A stretch of 64,000 bases of DNA, taken from positions 806,001 to 870,000 of the forward strand of contig NZ_CP150227.1 in the NCBI RefSeq assembly GCF_037971845.1, given 5' to 3'. This DNA is from Paenibacillus sp. FSL R5-0766. GTDB lineage: Bacteria; Bacillota; Bacilli; Paenibacillales; Paenibacillaceae. Shown piece by piece: positions 10,013-21,865 of this stretch. A model generated the notes under the pieces. It did no database searches. It was not told the DNA's origin and saw only the letters and a program-made list of their open reading frames with translations. Position 1 is the stretch's first letter. Each line of letters begins with the position of its first letter. The translations under genes were made by a program, and so were the position numbers.

Positions 10013-10064
10013 AAAATACTCTTCTCTATCTGTGAATTTAAGCAAATAGAGAAGAGTATTTTTT
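10013..10064. terminator. Strong terminator after guaA, probably bidirectional
   Basis: AATACTCTTCTCTAT and ATAGAGAAGAGTATT form a 15-base-pair perfect stem with a 16-base loop, followed by TTTTTT on the plus strand and TTTTAATT on the minus strand. It lies between convergent guaA and the exported protein gene. Confidence 0.93.
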
Positions 10065-10086
10065 GTGCTCAAGCTATTGTTGATTA

Positions 10087-11343
10087 TTAAGGTTTGGAAG
10101 GATACTCTATATATAATTTCTTAGTTGCGTTGCTCCATTTAATGTTTGCGCCAAGTAGAGACGGGATATCCTTTGCTTTAACATATGAAATTCCTGAGAT
10201 ATTTCTGGACTGTGTCAGGGGACTGCCATAGAGCACTGGTAACTTCTTGGAGGAATCATAGCCTACGACAACACCGAAGGATTCGCTGATAGCACGTAAA
10301 GGAATGTATACGGACCCATTAACGATGCGGCCTGAATCTGAGATTAGTTTGCCATTTATAATAACTTGAACTTCTATTGGCTTGGAGTCTGATCTAACTA
10401 CGGTAGCATATGGCTCAGGCTCTGCATTCAATATGGCGGCAGTGGCAGGTGTTACAACTTTAATCATTTTCTCACCAGTTATAGAACCGAATGAGACCTT
10501 TATTGAGGCAGTTCCTAAGCCTACAGCTTGTACATTACCGTTTCCATGGGGCTTTAATACTTCTGTGTTTGTTGAATGCCATGTGACCATATCCGTTACA
10601 TAGACAGCATCCCCATTTTCAAAGTATGCAAGTGCATTCAGTTCGTTGCCATCATTTAAACTGAAAATGAAGGGTAGAAATTCAGGTCGCATTGTCCCCG
10701 CAACAACGAAAATGTTCTTTGGCATAGAAACGAAAATATTTGCTGGTGTTGTGTTATAATTCTGAATTGATTCTCCAGTGTGATTTACCAAGAGAGTCAT
10801 AGCCGGTAAAACTTCAATAGACGTTTGTTTATTCAAACTGTCTTCTTTAGTTTTTAGATGAAAAGATATAAATGCTTCGCCGGAGGAAGAACTAATTGAT
10901 TTACCATTTTTGGCTGAAATCGAAATAATAATTTCTTGTTTACCGTCATTAGGGTCAAGATCTGCGGGTTCTGGATTTTGGATCGTGTAATCCTTGGATT
11001 CAAAATAGTCGGTAGGAATGATAAAGGCATCGTCTCTCCATATGTATTTTCCAAGTGTTTCGTCAAACCGTAGTACTTCATCTTCATCCGTTGTAAAGAT
11101 ATTCTCATCATAGCTTAAAACGATAGTCGCTGATTGGACGTCTCCATTTTCATGAGGGGCGCCAGTGTTGAGAATTCCGACGTTCACCGATATACCCTGA
11201 CCAGGTATTAGGGTTGAATCGCTTGTTACATCAATAGAAAACCCATTGACTTTTGAATCCTTTGCTACGACAGCGCCAGCCAGACATCCCGCTATCAATA
11301 GGAAAGACAACATGCCCATAATTAATTTTTTTCCAAAATACAT
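10087..11343 (-). CDS. Exported protein: cohesin-like region, Big_2-like domain, copper-amine-oxidase-like stalk
   Basis: 418 residues; no specific function recognised. The N-terminus is a signal peptide. 'LLIAGC' near residue 19 fits a lipobox, but 'AVVA' slightly further on could be cut by signal peptidase I, so lipoprotein status is uncertain. Residues about 30-190 resemble cohesin-like beta-sandwich regions ('FSIDVTSDSTLIPGQ', 'VLSYDENIF'). Residues about 245-300 look like a bacterial Ig-like Big_2 domain ('TWHSTNTEVLKPH', 'GTASIKVSFG'). The C-terminus has the 'VYIPLRAISESFGV' stalk motif also found in the deacetylase at 2132. It is probably a surface protein binding polysaccharide or wall. 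It stands alone between a terminator and a divergent lipoprotein gene. Confidence 0.75.
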   Translation of the reverse strand: MYFGKKLIMGMLSFLLIAGCLAGAVVAKDSKVNGFSIDVTSDSTLIPGQGISVNVGILNTGAPHENGDVQSATIVLSYDENIFTTDEDEVLRFDETLGKYIWRDDAFIIPTDYFESKDYTIQNPEPADLDPNDGKQEIIISISAKNGKSISSSSGEAFISFHLKTKEDSLNKQTSIEVLPAMTLLVNHTGESIQNYNTTPANIFVSMPKNIFVVAGTMRPEFLPFIFSLNDGNELNALAYFENGDAVYVTDMVTWHSTNTEVLKPHGNGNVQAVGLGTASIKVSFGSITGEKMIKVVTPATAAILNAEPEPYATVVRSDSKPIEVQVIINGKLISDSGRIVNGSVYIPLRAISESFGVVVGYDSSKKLPVLYGSPLTQSRNISGISYVKAKDIPSLLGANIKWSNATKKLYIEYPSKP

Positions 11344-11580
11344 CTCATAACCTCCATAATACGTGATTTTTCATGTTTTATATCGGTAATTTTATAATAA
11401 TAGTTAAGTTTGTAGAGGTAGTCAGTTTCATTAGATCCAAATAATGAGTCTCTACCTGATACTTGCTTGGAATTTCGAATTTCATCCCATTTTAAAGTTC
11501 ACTTCATGATCCTTTCAGGTCCGGCCTGTACAATAAGTACATACTAAGAGCTATATGGCTACTGAAAGGAGAATGAATGT

Positions 11581-11832
11581 ATGCGTAAAACCGACTATAT
11601 GAGCAAATGGAAGATGGGCATTGGAAGTGCGTTTCTGATGGTGATGCTGGCAGGATGCGGTTCAGGTATGCAAGATCTGGCTTCCGGTTCGGGGGACTTT
11701 CCATTTGTGAATTTAGAGGCAGCGGATGCTTCTTCCGATCAGACCAAAAACCAGGAGTTATCCTCTGACTTAACAACAAACACAAATCAGGAACAACAAG
11801 ATATACAGGATACTCCGCAGACAGAGATTTAA
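11581..11832 (+). CDS. Small lipoprotein, unknown function
   Basis: 83 residues. A basic start and hydrophobic stretch lead to 'VMLAGCGSG', a clear lipobox with Cys26 as the predicted lipidated residue. The mature part of about 58 residues is Ser/Asp/Gln-rich, low in complexity and probably disordered. AAAGGAG lies nine bases before the ATG; two nearby upstream ATGs are in other frames. It has its own downstream terminator and is flanked by long non-coding stretches. No family recognised. Confidence 0.65.
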   Translation: MRKTDYMSKWKMGIGSAFLMVMLAGCGSGMQDLASGSGDFPFVNLEAADASSDQTKNQELSSDLTTNTNQEQQDIQDTPQTEI

Positions 11833-11978
11833 TTAACATAGGACTGATCCGGTAAAAAGTAGTTCCGGCGTATGTCGCAAGTTGCTCCATATACCTAATG
11901 AGTTTAAGTCTTCGGAATACGAGATATCGTTACTCCTAGATCATCATTCACCTGATTGCTAAAACGCATCAGAAATAT

Positions 11979-12028
11979 AAGCTAGCCTGATTAGAGCGCT
12001 TCTGCTCTTTGATCAGGTTAGCTTTTTT
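11979..12028 (+). terminator. Rho-independent terminator
   Basis: AGCTAGCCTGAT-AGAGC pairs with GCTCT-GATCAGGTTAGCT with small mismatches, followed by TTTTTT. It lies about 150 bases after the small lipoprotein and insulates the pbuG control region. Confidence 0.85.
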
Positions 12029-12143
12029 ATGTTATCCTGCGGAACTTTCAGTCTGAAAGAATGGACATATCCCATTGAGATTACACCGAAAAAAGCGTAT
12101 TCAATTGGGTTGTAAACCGCTGAACTGGTTCAATCTGTTAAAT

Positions 12144-12187
12144 AATACGAACGATATTATATAAGGGCGAGATTAATATTCGTTTTT
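12144..12187. promoter_or_regulatory. Putative PurR box pair upstream of pbuG
   Basis: AATACGAACGAT (12144-12155) and, inverted, ATATTCGTTTTT (12176-12187) resemble the paired CGAAC-type PurBoxes of Bacillus PurR. The distance between CGAA and TTCG (27 bases) is nearly that of the purE pair (26). The second half sits directly upstream of the -35 hexamer. The match to the Bacillus consensus is by eye. Confidence 0.55.
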
Positions 12188-12191
12188 CTCA

Positions 12192-12220
12192 TTGACAAAA
12201 ACATACTGCCCTCCTAAAAT
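12192..12220 (+). promoter_or_regulatory. Predicted sigma-A promoter of pbuG
   Basis: TTGACA (12192-12197), a 17-base spacer and TAAAAT (12215-12220). It lies just before the guanine aptamer, so the aptamer would begin about 25-30 bases into the transcript. Confidence 0.8.
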
Positions 12221-12249
12221 AGTGATGGGAAACAAACAAATAGCGCATA

Positions 12250-12322
12250 CTTATTCGTATAATCCTGGGGATTGGCCCGGGAGTCTCTACGAGATCACCC
12301 TAATGATCTGGCTACGAAGAGG
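12250..12322 (+). promoter_or_regulatory. Purine riboswitch, guanine class
   Basis: The aptamer shows P1 TTCGTA/TACGAA (12254-12259 with 12313-12318), the conserved TATAATCC junction, P2 CCTGGG/CCCGGG, the GTCTCTAC J2/3 segment, and P3 closing before GGCTACGAA. The nucleotide at the specificity position before TA in J3/1 is C, which fits guanine or hypoxanthine rather than adenine. Loop L2 is one base shorter than the common form and one P3 pair is mismatched. In Bacillus, pbuG is controlled by such a switch at the level of transcription termination. Confidence 0.9.
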
Positions 12323-12339
12323 AGAAGGCTAAGCAGATG

Positions 12340-12385
12340 AATTCTACATGATTGCATGGACATCACGCACATTAGAATTTTTTTT
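12340..12385 (+). terminator. Candidate attenuator 1 in pbuG leader
   Basis: AATTCTA (12340-12346) and TAGAATT (12373-12379) pair around a 26-base loop and are followed by a T tract to 12385. It begins about 20 bases after the aptamer, the usual place for an expression platform. Confidence 0.5.
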
Positions 12386-12423
12386 GTTCTTAGTAAAGGC
12401 ATCGTGCCACTCCTTGTCAGCTG

Positions 12424-12466
12424 GACCCTGGGTGAAGAATCTTCATCAGGGTCATTTGTCGTTTTT
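12424..12466 (+). terminator. Candidate attenuator 2 in pbuG leader
   Basis: GACCCT-TGAAGA pairs with TCTTCA-AGGGTC to give a compact stem (12424-12453), followed by ATTTGTCGTTTTT. It is the more stable of the two leader hairpins and ends 40 bases before the pbuG start. Confidence 0.7.
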
Positions 12467-12505
12467 CAATATGGCTTCAACATCTCTAAGGGGGAGTTAG
12501 TAATT

Positions 12506-13882
12506 ATGGATCGTTTCTTTAAATTAAAAGAAAACGGAACAAACGTTAGAACGGAGATTGTTGCGGGTCTCACTACGTTTATGACAATGGCTTACATTCT
12601 TTTTGTAAATACGTTGTTCTTGGGACAAGCCGGTGCGGGGATGTCGGATAATGCAGTATTCTTTGCAACAGCCGTCGGCGCCGGATTAATGACTATTATT
12701 ATGGGATTGTTCGTGAATATTCCGATTGCGCTTGCACCAGGTATGGGATTGAATGCGTACTTCATGACTGTCGTTCTAAGTTCGAATGGAGCGATTACTT
12801 GGCAAGCAGCTCTCGGAGCGGTATTCCTTTCCGGTATCGTGTTCATTATTTTGACCGTGACAAAGATTCGGCAAATGCTGCTTGTAGCAGTTCCGCAGTC
12901 GATCAAAATGGCCATAACGGTGGGTATCGGTCTCTTTATTACCATTATTGGTTTCAAACTTGCTAATCTCGTGGCTGTAACAGTTAATGTTGCACCAGAC
13001 GCAGATCTGAGTCAGCCGATTCCAGGTAGCAGTTTTAACTTGTCATTGGGCAACTTTGTAACGCACCACGATGCGTTGCTGGCCCTGATTGGTTTGCTCC
13101 TTATTGCTATTCTGATGGTTATGCGCGTCAAAGGCGCTCTGCTGATCGGGATCGTAGCAACAACGCTGATTGGTATTCCGATGGGCGTTACGAATCTGAG
13201 TGGTCTTTCAGGCGCAAGCTGGTTGCCTAACTTTAGTGATCTGGCGGTTGGACAGCTGGATTTGAAAGGTGCAATCAGTCTGGGATTGTTCGAGATCATC
13301 TTTATCTTTACCTTCGTTGAATTGTTCGACACGTTTGGTACGATGGTAGGTACTGCAACGCGTATGGGGATTATGAAGGATAAGAAAAAAGGCGAGAAAA
13401 CGATCGGTAAAGCGATGCTCGTCGATGCAGTTGGTGTCAGTGCAGGTGCTGCACTGGGTACAAGTACCATTACAGCTTACGTTGAAAGTGCTTCAGGTGT
13501 TGAGGCAGGTGGACGTACAGGACTGACTTCGGTAACAACAGGTTTGTTGTTCATTTTGGCCCTATTTATCGCACCGCTTGCGCTGGTTGTTCCATCCGCT
13601 GCGACGGCTCCGGCATTGATCATCGTGGGTGTGCTTATGATGAGTCAAGTACGTAGCATCGAGTGGGATGATTTCCTTCAAGCTTTCCCCGCGTTCCTTA
13701 CGATTGTATTGATGCCTTTTACAGGTGGAATCGCAAACGGGATCTCCGCAGGTATCGTATCTTATGTGATTCTGGCGGTGTTCAGTAACTTGGTTACAGA
13801 GCGTAAAGTGAAAATTCACTGGCTTATGTGGATCTTGGCGCTCATTGTGGTTTGCCGATACGTATTTATTGGCGGGGAGTAA
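12506..13882 (+). CDS. pbuG: Guanine/hypoxanthine permease, NCS2/AzgA-type
   Basis: 458 residues with about twelve hydrophobic membrane segments. It imports purine bases with protons across the cytoplasmic membrane for salvage. The N-terminal 'TEIVAGLTTFMTMAYILFVN' and 'APGMGLNAYF' blocks, the mid-protein 'FVELFDTFGTMVGTA' and the 'STITAYVESASGVEAGGRTGLT' region (shown in part) are characteristic of the AzgA/PbuG branch. The start is the ATG at 12506 behind GGGGGAG. The frame stays open 50 codons upstream, but that part overlaps the two attenuator hairpins and is not coding. Promoter, PurR-like boxes and guanine aptamer all precede it. The placement next to guaA follows Bacillus. Confidence 0.94.
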   Translation: MDRFFKLKENGTNVRTEIVAGLTTFMTMAYILFVNTLFLGQAGAGMSDNAVFFATAVGAGLMTIIMGLFVNIPIALAPGMGLNAYFMTVVLSSNGAITWQAALGAVFLSGIVFIILTVTKIRQMLLVAVPQSIKMAITVGIGLFITIIGFKLANLVAVTVNVAPDADLSQPIPGSSFNLSLGNFVTHHDALLALIGLLLIAILMVMRVKGALLIGIVATTLIGIPMGVTNLSGLSGASWLPNFSDLAVGQLDLKGAISLGLFEIIFIFTFVELFDTFGTMVGTATRMGIMKDKKKGEKTIGKAMLVDAVGVSAGAALGTSTITAYVESASGVEAGGRTGLTSVTTGLLFILALFIAPLALVVPSAATAPALIIVGVLMMSQVRSIEWDDFLQAFPAFLTIVLMPFTGGIANGISAGIVSYVILAVFSNLVTERKVKIHWLMWILALIVVCRYVFIGGE

Positions 13883-13940
13883 GCGTGCATTAATTTTAAT
13901 GAAGAATACGTAGATAAGTTTGTTACCTTATATATGAAAG

Positions 13941-13987
13941 AAGCGGAAGCCACGGGATTTAAAACCCGGAGCTTTCGCTTTTTTTTG
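13941..13987 (+). terminator. Rho-independent terminator of pbuG
   Basis: AAGCGGAAGC pairs with GCTTTCGCTT, enclosing a GGG/CCC inner pair, followed by a run of T. Confidence 0.92.
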
Positions 13988-14320
13988 TATTCTTTTCTTG
14001 AGCAAAATGAATTTCAAAAATGTTTTCTTCTATATAGAAGGAATGAGTATAATGTTCTATGATCTGTTGGTTGTTTATCCAATGAAATCATCGGTTAATA
14101 AGTTCTATAACGTGATGAGTCTGTACTGTATACAACATGAGTTTCTCTATAAGTTGGATTAGGAATCATATGAAAAACCTTTTTGCGTATGTGAGTTAAT
14201 TACTCCGATCATTAAAGTTAGTGCGCAGATGTATCATTTAGCTGGTTATAAGGAGATACTTGTTAAAAGGTCTACAGGATACTCATTTTATAAGAATTTA
14301 ATGTTTATCGAAAAAAAGAC
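13988..14320. other. Non-coding stretch upstream of the rrn promoters
   Basis: About 330 AT-rich bases. I see no gene with a ribosome site, no aptamer and no repeat. Confidence 0.5.
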
Positions 14321-14349
14321 TTGCGTTCCATAACTGTACATGGTATATT
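14321..14349 (+). promoter_or_regulatory. rrn promoter P1
   Basis: TTGCGT (14321-14326), 17 bases, TATATT (14344-14349), preceded by an A tract that could act as an UP element. It is the upstream member of a tandem pair, the usual rrn arrangement. Confidence 0.7.
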
Positions 14350-14430
14350 CTATTTCCGGCCAAAAAAACACGAGATACACGGTGCGGCAAGCGAATGAAA
14401 TAAGCTTCGAAAGAAACTTAAAAAAAGAGC

Positions 14431-14459
14431 TTGCACAGTTGGTTCGAACATGATATTAT
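14431..14459 (+). promoter_or_regulatory. rrn promoter P2
   Basis: TTGCAC (14431-14436), 17 bases, TATTAT (14454-14459), again after an A-rich stretch. It lies 110 bases downstream of P1. Confidence 0.75.
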
Positions 14460-14656
14460 ATAAGAGTTGCTGAAGAGAACAACATTCGGTAACGAAATAA
14501 GTTTGATCTTTGAAAACTGAACAACGAGTGAGTAAACATTCTGCTTGCAGAATGAACGCGAAAGTTTGAGACAAGCCTTGGCTTGAATCGACTGGAGCAC
14601 AAATGAGATTTTTAATCTCGTCAGATTCAAAATGAGCTTATCGCTCTTTTCAATAC
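14460..14656 (+). other. rrn leader with boxA-like antitermination signal
   Basis: The leader contains TGATCTTTGAAAACTGAAC (about 14503-14521), matched before the 23S gene by TGTTCTTTGAAAACTAGA. This fits the Nus-dependent boxA region. The small hairpin CATTCTGC-GCAGAATG follows. It probably also contributes to 16S processing stems. Confidence 0.6.
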
Positions 14657-19449
<4,793 letters not shown>

Positions 19450-19528
19450 ATAGCAAGTGATAATTCGCATGTTTCGTTTCGAATCTAGTTTTCAGAGAAC
19501 GATCTCTGAATGTAAGCTAAGCTATGCG

Positions 19529-19645
19529 TTTGGTGGCGATGGCGGAGGGGTTCCACACGTACCCATCCCGAACACGACCGTTAAGCCCTCTAGCGCCGAT
19601 GGTACTTGGACCGCAGGGTCCTGGGAGAGTAGGACGCCGCCAAGC
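19529..19645 (+). rRNA. 5S ribosomal RNA
   Basis: About 117 bases, from TTTGGTGGCGATGGCGG to CGCCGCCAAGC. It has the loop sequences CCCATCCCGAACACG and GGGAGAGTAGG typical of Bacillota 5S. A short spacer without tRNA follows the 23S gene. Confidence 0.96.
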
Positions 19646-19653
19646 AATATAGG

Positions 19654-19688
19654 AAGACGCACTTGATGATTTTGAGTGTGTCTTTTTT
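19654..19688 (+). terminator. rrn terminator 1
   Basis: AAGACGCACT pairs with AGTGTGTCTT, then TTTTT. It starts nine bases after 5S. Confidence 0.9.
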
Positions 19689-19717
19689 GTTTTTATCTAA
19701 ATGCTTATATAAACCTT

Positions 19718-19750
19718 AACAGCCTTGGTTATTTACCAGGGCTGTTTTTT
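19718..19750 (+). terminator. rrn terminator 2
   Basis: AACAGCC-TGG pairs with CCA-GGCTGTT, followed by TTTT. It is a second tandem terminator 30 bases after the first. Confidence 0.85.
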
Positions 19751-19828
19751 ATTTCAATATTTATGAGAATTTTAAATAACTTTAAATGGATCATTTCTCT
19801 ATCGTTCATTTAATTAAGCAACATCTGT

Positions 19829-20383
19829 CTATACTTTCATTTGGTTGCAAGCTTCCTCAAGGATTGTAAGGGAGTTCTGCAATGCACACTGGGTTTCCGA
19901 ATCAATGATGACTCCTTGTTTGTTCATTTTCAATGTAATATGAGGAATGGTTAAACAGCCCTCCTGTAGAACTTGTGCATTAATCATTTTTAGTGTGAGC
20001 AATAAGGAAGCATGGGCTTTGTCACCTCCCATGGGGCTTGGGGAAGCAGCAATGACAATGGTGGGTTTATTGAGCCATTCTCCAGAAGATACACCCCAAT
20101 CTAGTGCGTTTTTTAAGACCCCAGGAACGCCGTTTCCATACTCTGGCGTGCAGATAAGGACACCATCCGAATGCTTAAGTTGGGCTCTCAAGTTCTGTAC
20201 GGACACTGGACCCTCCTCGACATCGAGGTCAGGGTTAAAATGCGGCAGATCATTTAATCCGTCATATACTTCAAACTTAAGGTTAGTGTGAGCCAGTTTA
20301 ATCATGGCGTGCATTAGTAACGAATTGGAGGACCGATTGCGCAGACTTCCGGAAATGGCAAGGATATTTAATTCTTTTTTCAT
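19829..20383 (-). CDS. NADPH-dependent FMN reductase family protein
   Basis: 184 residues with a flavodoxin-like fold. The N-terminal 'LAISGSLRNRSSNS' (about residues 8-21) is the phosphate-binding loop for FMN, and 'TPEYGNGVPGVLKNALDW' (about 80-97) is the conserved second FMN-contact block of the FMN_red/azoreductase-like family. Members reduce FMN, quinones, azo dyes or chromate with NAD(P)H; the substrate cannot be told. The ribosome site is weak (AGAGATGATC). It is divergent from fabH, with about 300 bases of shared upstream DNA, and lies past the rrn terminators on the opposite strand. Confidence 0.87.
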   Translation of the reverse strand: MKKELNILAISGSLRNRSSNSLLMHAMIKLAHTNLKFEVYDGLNDLPHFNPDLDVEEGPVSVQNLRAQLKHSDGVLICTPEYGNGVPGVLKNALDWGVSSGEWLNKPTIVIAASPSPMGGDKAHASLLLTLKMINAQVLQEGCLTIPHITLKMNKQGVIIDSETQCALQNSLTILEEACNQMKV

Positions 20384-20620
20384 GGATATAGATCATCTCT
20401 ATTCTTTAGTAATGTAGGGCAATTTGTTTATTTTCCTCCTGTTTGAATGAGCTGTCTATAAAAAACGCATATAATTAAGGCATTCTTCATGTTAGTCAGG
20501 GAATATCCACAATTCTTCATCAAAAATGCATGCCATCGTTTGTATTGCTCTGGGTAATAGAATGAAGCGATCACTTACAATAAACAACTGACGAAAGAAA
20601 CGTGATAAATATTTTATAAA

Positions 20621-20654
20621 ATTAGTACCAAGTACTAAGACTTAGTGCTATAAT
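20621..20654 (+). promoter_or_regulatory. fabH promoter with FapR-like operator
   Basis: TTAGTACC-AGTACTAAG (20622-20639) is a near-palindrome matching, by eye, the FapR box found in front of Bacillus fatty-acid genes. It occupies the -35 region. The -10 is TATAAT at 20649-20654 with an upstream TG (extended -10), which would compensate for the poor -35. A FapR repressor here would be released by malonyl-CoA. Confidence 0.65.
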
Positions 20655-20683
20655 GATAAAAAACAAGTGAGGTGACTACCGGT

Positions 20684-21691
20684 ATGAATCATCAATCAAA
20701 GGCAACTATCACGGCAATGGGGACGTATGTACCGGATCGAATATTAACGAATGCTGATCTGGAGAAATTAGTCGAGACAAGTGACGAATGGATTGTACAG
20801 CGTACAGGCATGAGAGAACGGCGAATTGCATCTGAAGATCAATTTGTATCTGACCTCGCAACGAAGGCTGTAGAAGATATGATACATCGTTATGATGTAA
20901 GTGTAGAAGATGTGGATATGATCCTTGTGGCTACAAGTACACCTGAATATGCTTTCCCAAGTACCGCATCCAGAGTACAGGCTAATCTTAAGATCCCACA
21001 CACGGGCGTACTGGATTTAAATGCTGCATGCGCTGGTTTTACCTACGGGCTACAGCTAGCCGACAGTCTGGTGACCAGTGGAATGTACCGCAAAGTACTG
21101 GTTATTGGAGCAGAGACATTATCCAAAATTACGGATTACACTGACCGCACGACTTGTGTATTGTTTGGTGACGGGGCGGGAGCCTTCTTGGTTGAGAAAG
21201 CTGCGGTTGGAGAAGGTGACTTTATGGCAGCCATATCAGGTACACATGGAGAAGGCGGTGTACATCTCTATAAGAGTGGTCTGTCTTCGGAGATGAATGG
21301 TGTGCCTTTACAGGGCGAGGGATGCCTTGTTCAGAATGGGAGAGAGATCTATAAGTGGGCTGTACGGACGATTCCAGAGCAATTGGGTAAACTTATAACG
21401 AAAGCTGAATTAAGCCCTGACCAGATTGACTGGTTTGTCCCGCATAGTGCCAACATGAGAATGATTGAAGCTGTTTGCGAACGTGGTCCGGTTCCTTTGG
21501 AACGTACTTTAACCAGTGTCGAGTATCGTGGGAACACATCTGCTGCTTCCATTCCGCTAGCTTTACAGCTTGCAGTGGATGAAGGGAAATTGAAAGAAGG
21601 ACAGAACGTAGCTCTCTTTGGCTTTGGCGGTGGTCTGACGTACGCAGGTCTGGTGCTGAAATGGGGCGTGCCAGACAAGGTTCAGGAATGA
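20684..21691 (+). CDS. fabH: Beta-ketoacyl-ACP synthase III
   Basis: 335 residues, full length. FabH condenses an acyl-CoA primer with malonyl-ACP, starting type II fatty acid synthesis; in Bacillota it selects branched primers. Catalytic Cys116 sits in 'LNAACAGFTYG', the His in 'VPHSANMRMIEA' (PHSAN instead of the usual PHQAN) and the Asn in 'YRGNTSAASIP'. The ATG at 20684 is preferred: the upstream in-frame GTG at 20672 lies inside the GAGGTGA ribosome site. The FapR-like operator upstream supports fatty-acid regulation. No other fab gene follows, and a terminator closes the unit, so it may be one of two fabH copies in the genome, as in Bacillus (inference). Confidence 0.94.
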   Translation: MNHQSKATITAMGTYVPDRILTNADLEKLVETSDEWIVQRTGMRERRIASEDQFVSDLATKAVEDMIHRYDVSVEDVDMILVATSTPEYAFPSTASRVQANLKIPHTGVLDLNAACAGFTYGLQLADSLVTSGMYRKVLVIGAETLSKITDYTDRTTCVLFGDGAGAFLVEKAAVGEGDFMAAISGTHGEGGVHLYKSGLSSEMNGVPLQGEGCLVQNGREIYKWAVRTIPEQLGKLITKAELSPDQIDWFVPHSANMRMIEAVCERGPVPLERTLTSVEYRGNTSAASIPLALQLAVDEGKLKEGQNVALFGFGGGLTYAGLVLKWGVPDKVQE

Positions 21692-21734
21692 GTAACATCC
21701 GACGGTATGCAACACAAAAATAAATAGAGAACAT

Positions 21735-21784
21735 AAAAGAGACCACCCAAACTTCATGCTGTCATGAAGAAGGTGGTCTCTTTA
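21735..21784. terminator. Bidirectional terminator between fabH and amidase
   Basis: AAAGAGACCACC pairs with GGTGGTCTCTTT around an inner CTTCATG/CATGAAG stem, with T runs on both sides. It serves two convergent genes. Confidence 0.9.
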
Positions 21785-21865
21785 ATGGGTTAACTCGTTT
21801 CAAAAAAGTGATATGATTGCATCTATTTTTTGTGTTAACCGGAATTGCTTAATCCCATAAATATT

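Noticed and set aside
12356..12505. N-terminal extension of PbuG by 50 residues
   Set aside because: It spans the two attenuator hairpins, has no ribosome site and is not part of the family; the ATG at 12506 has GGGGGAG.
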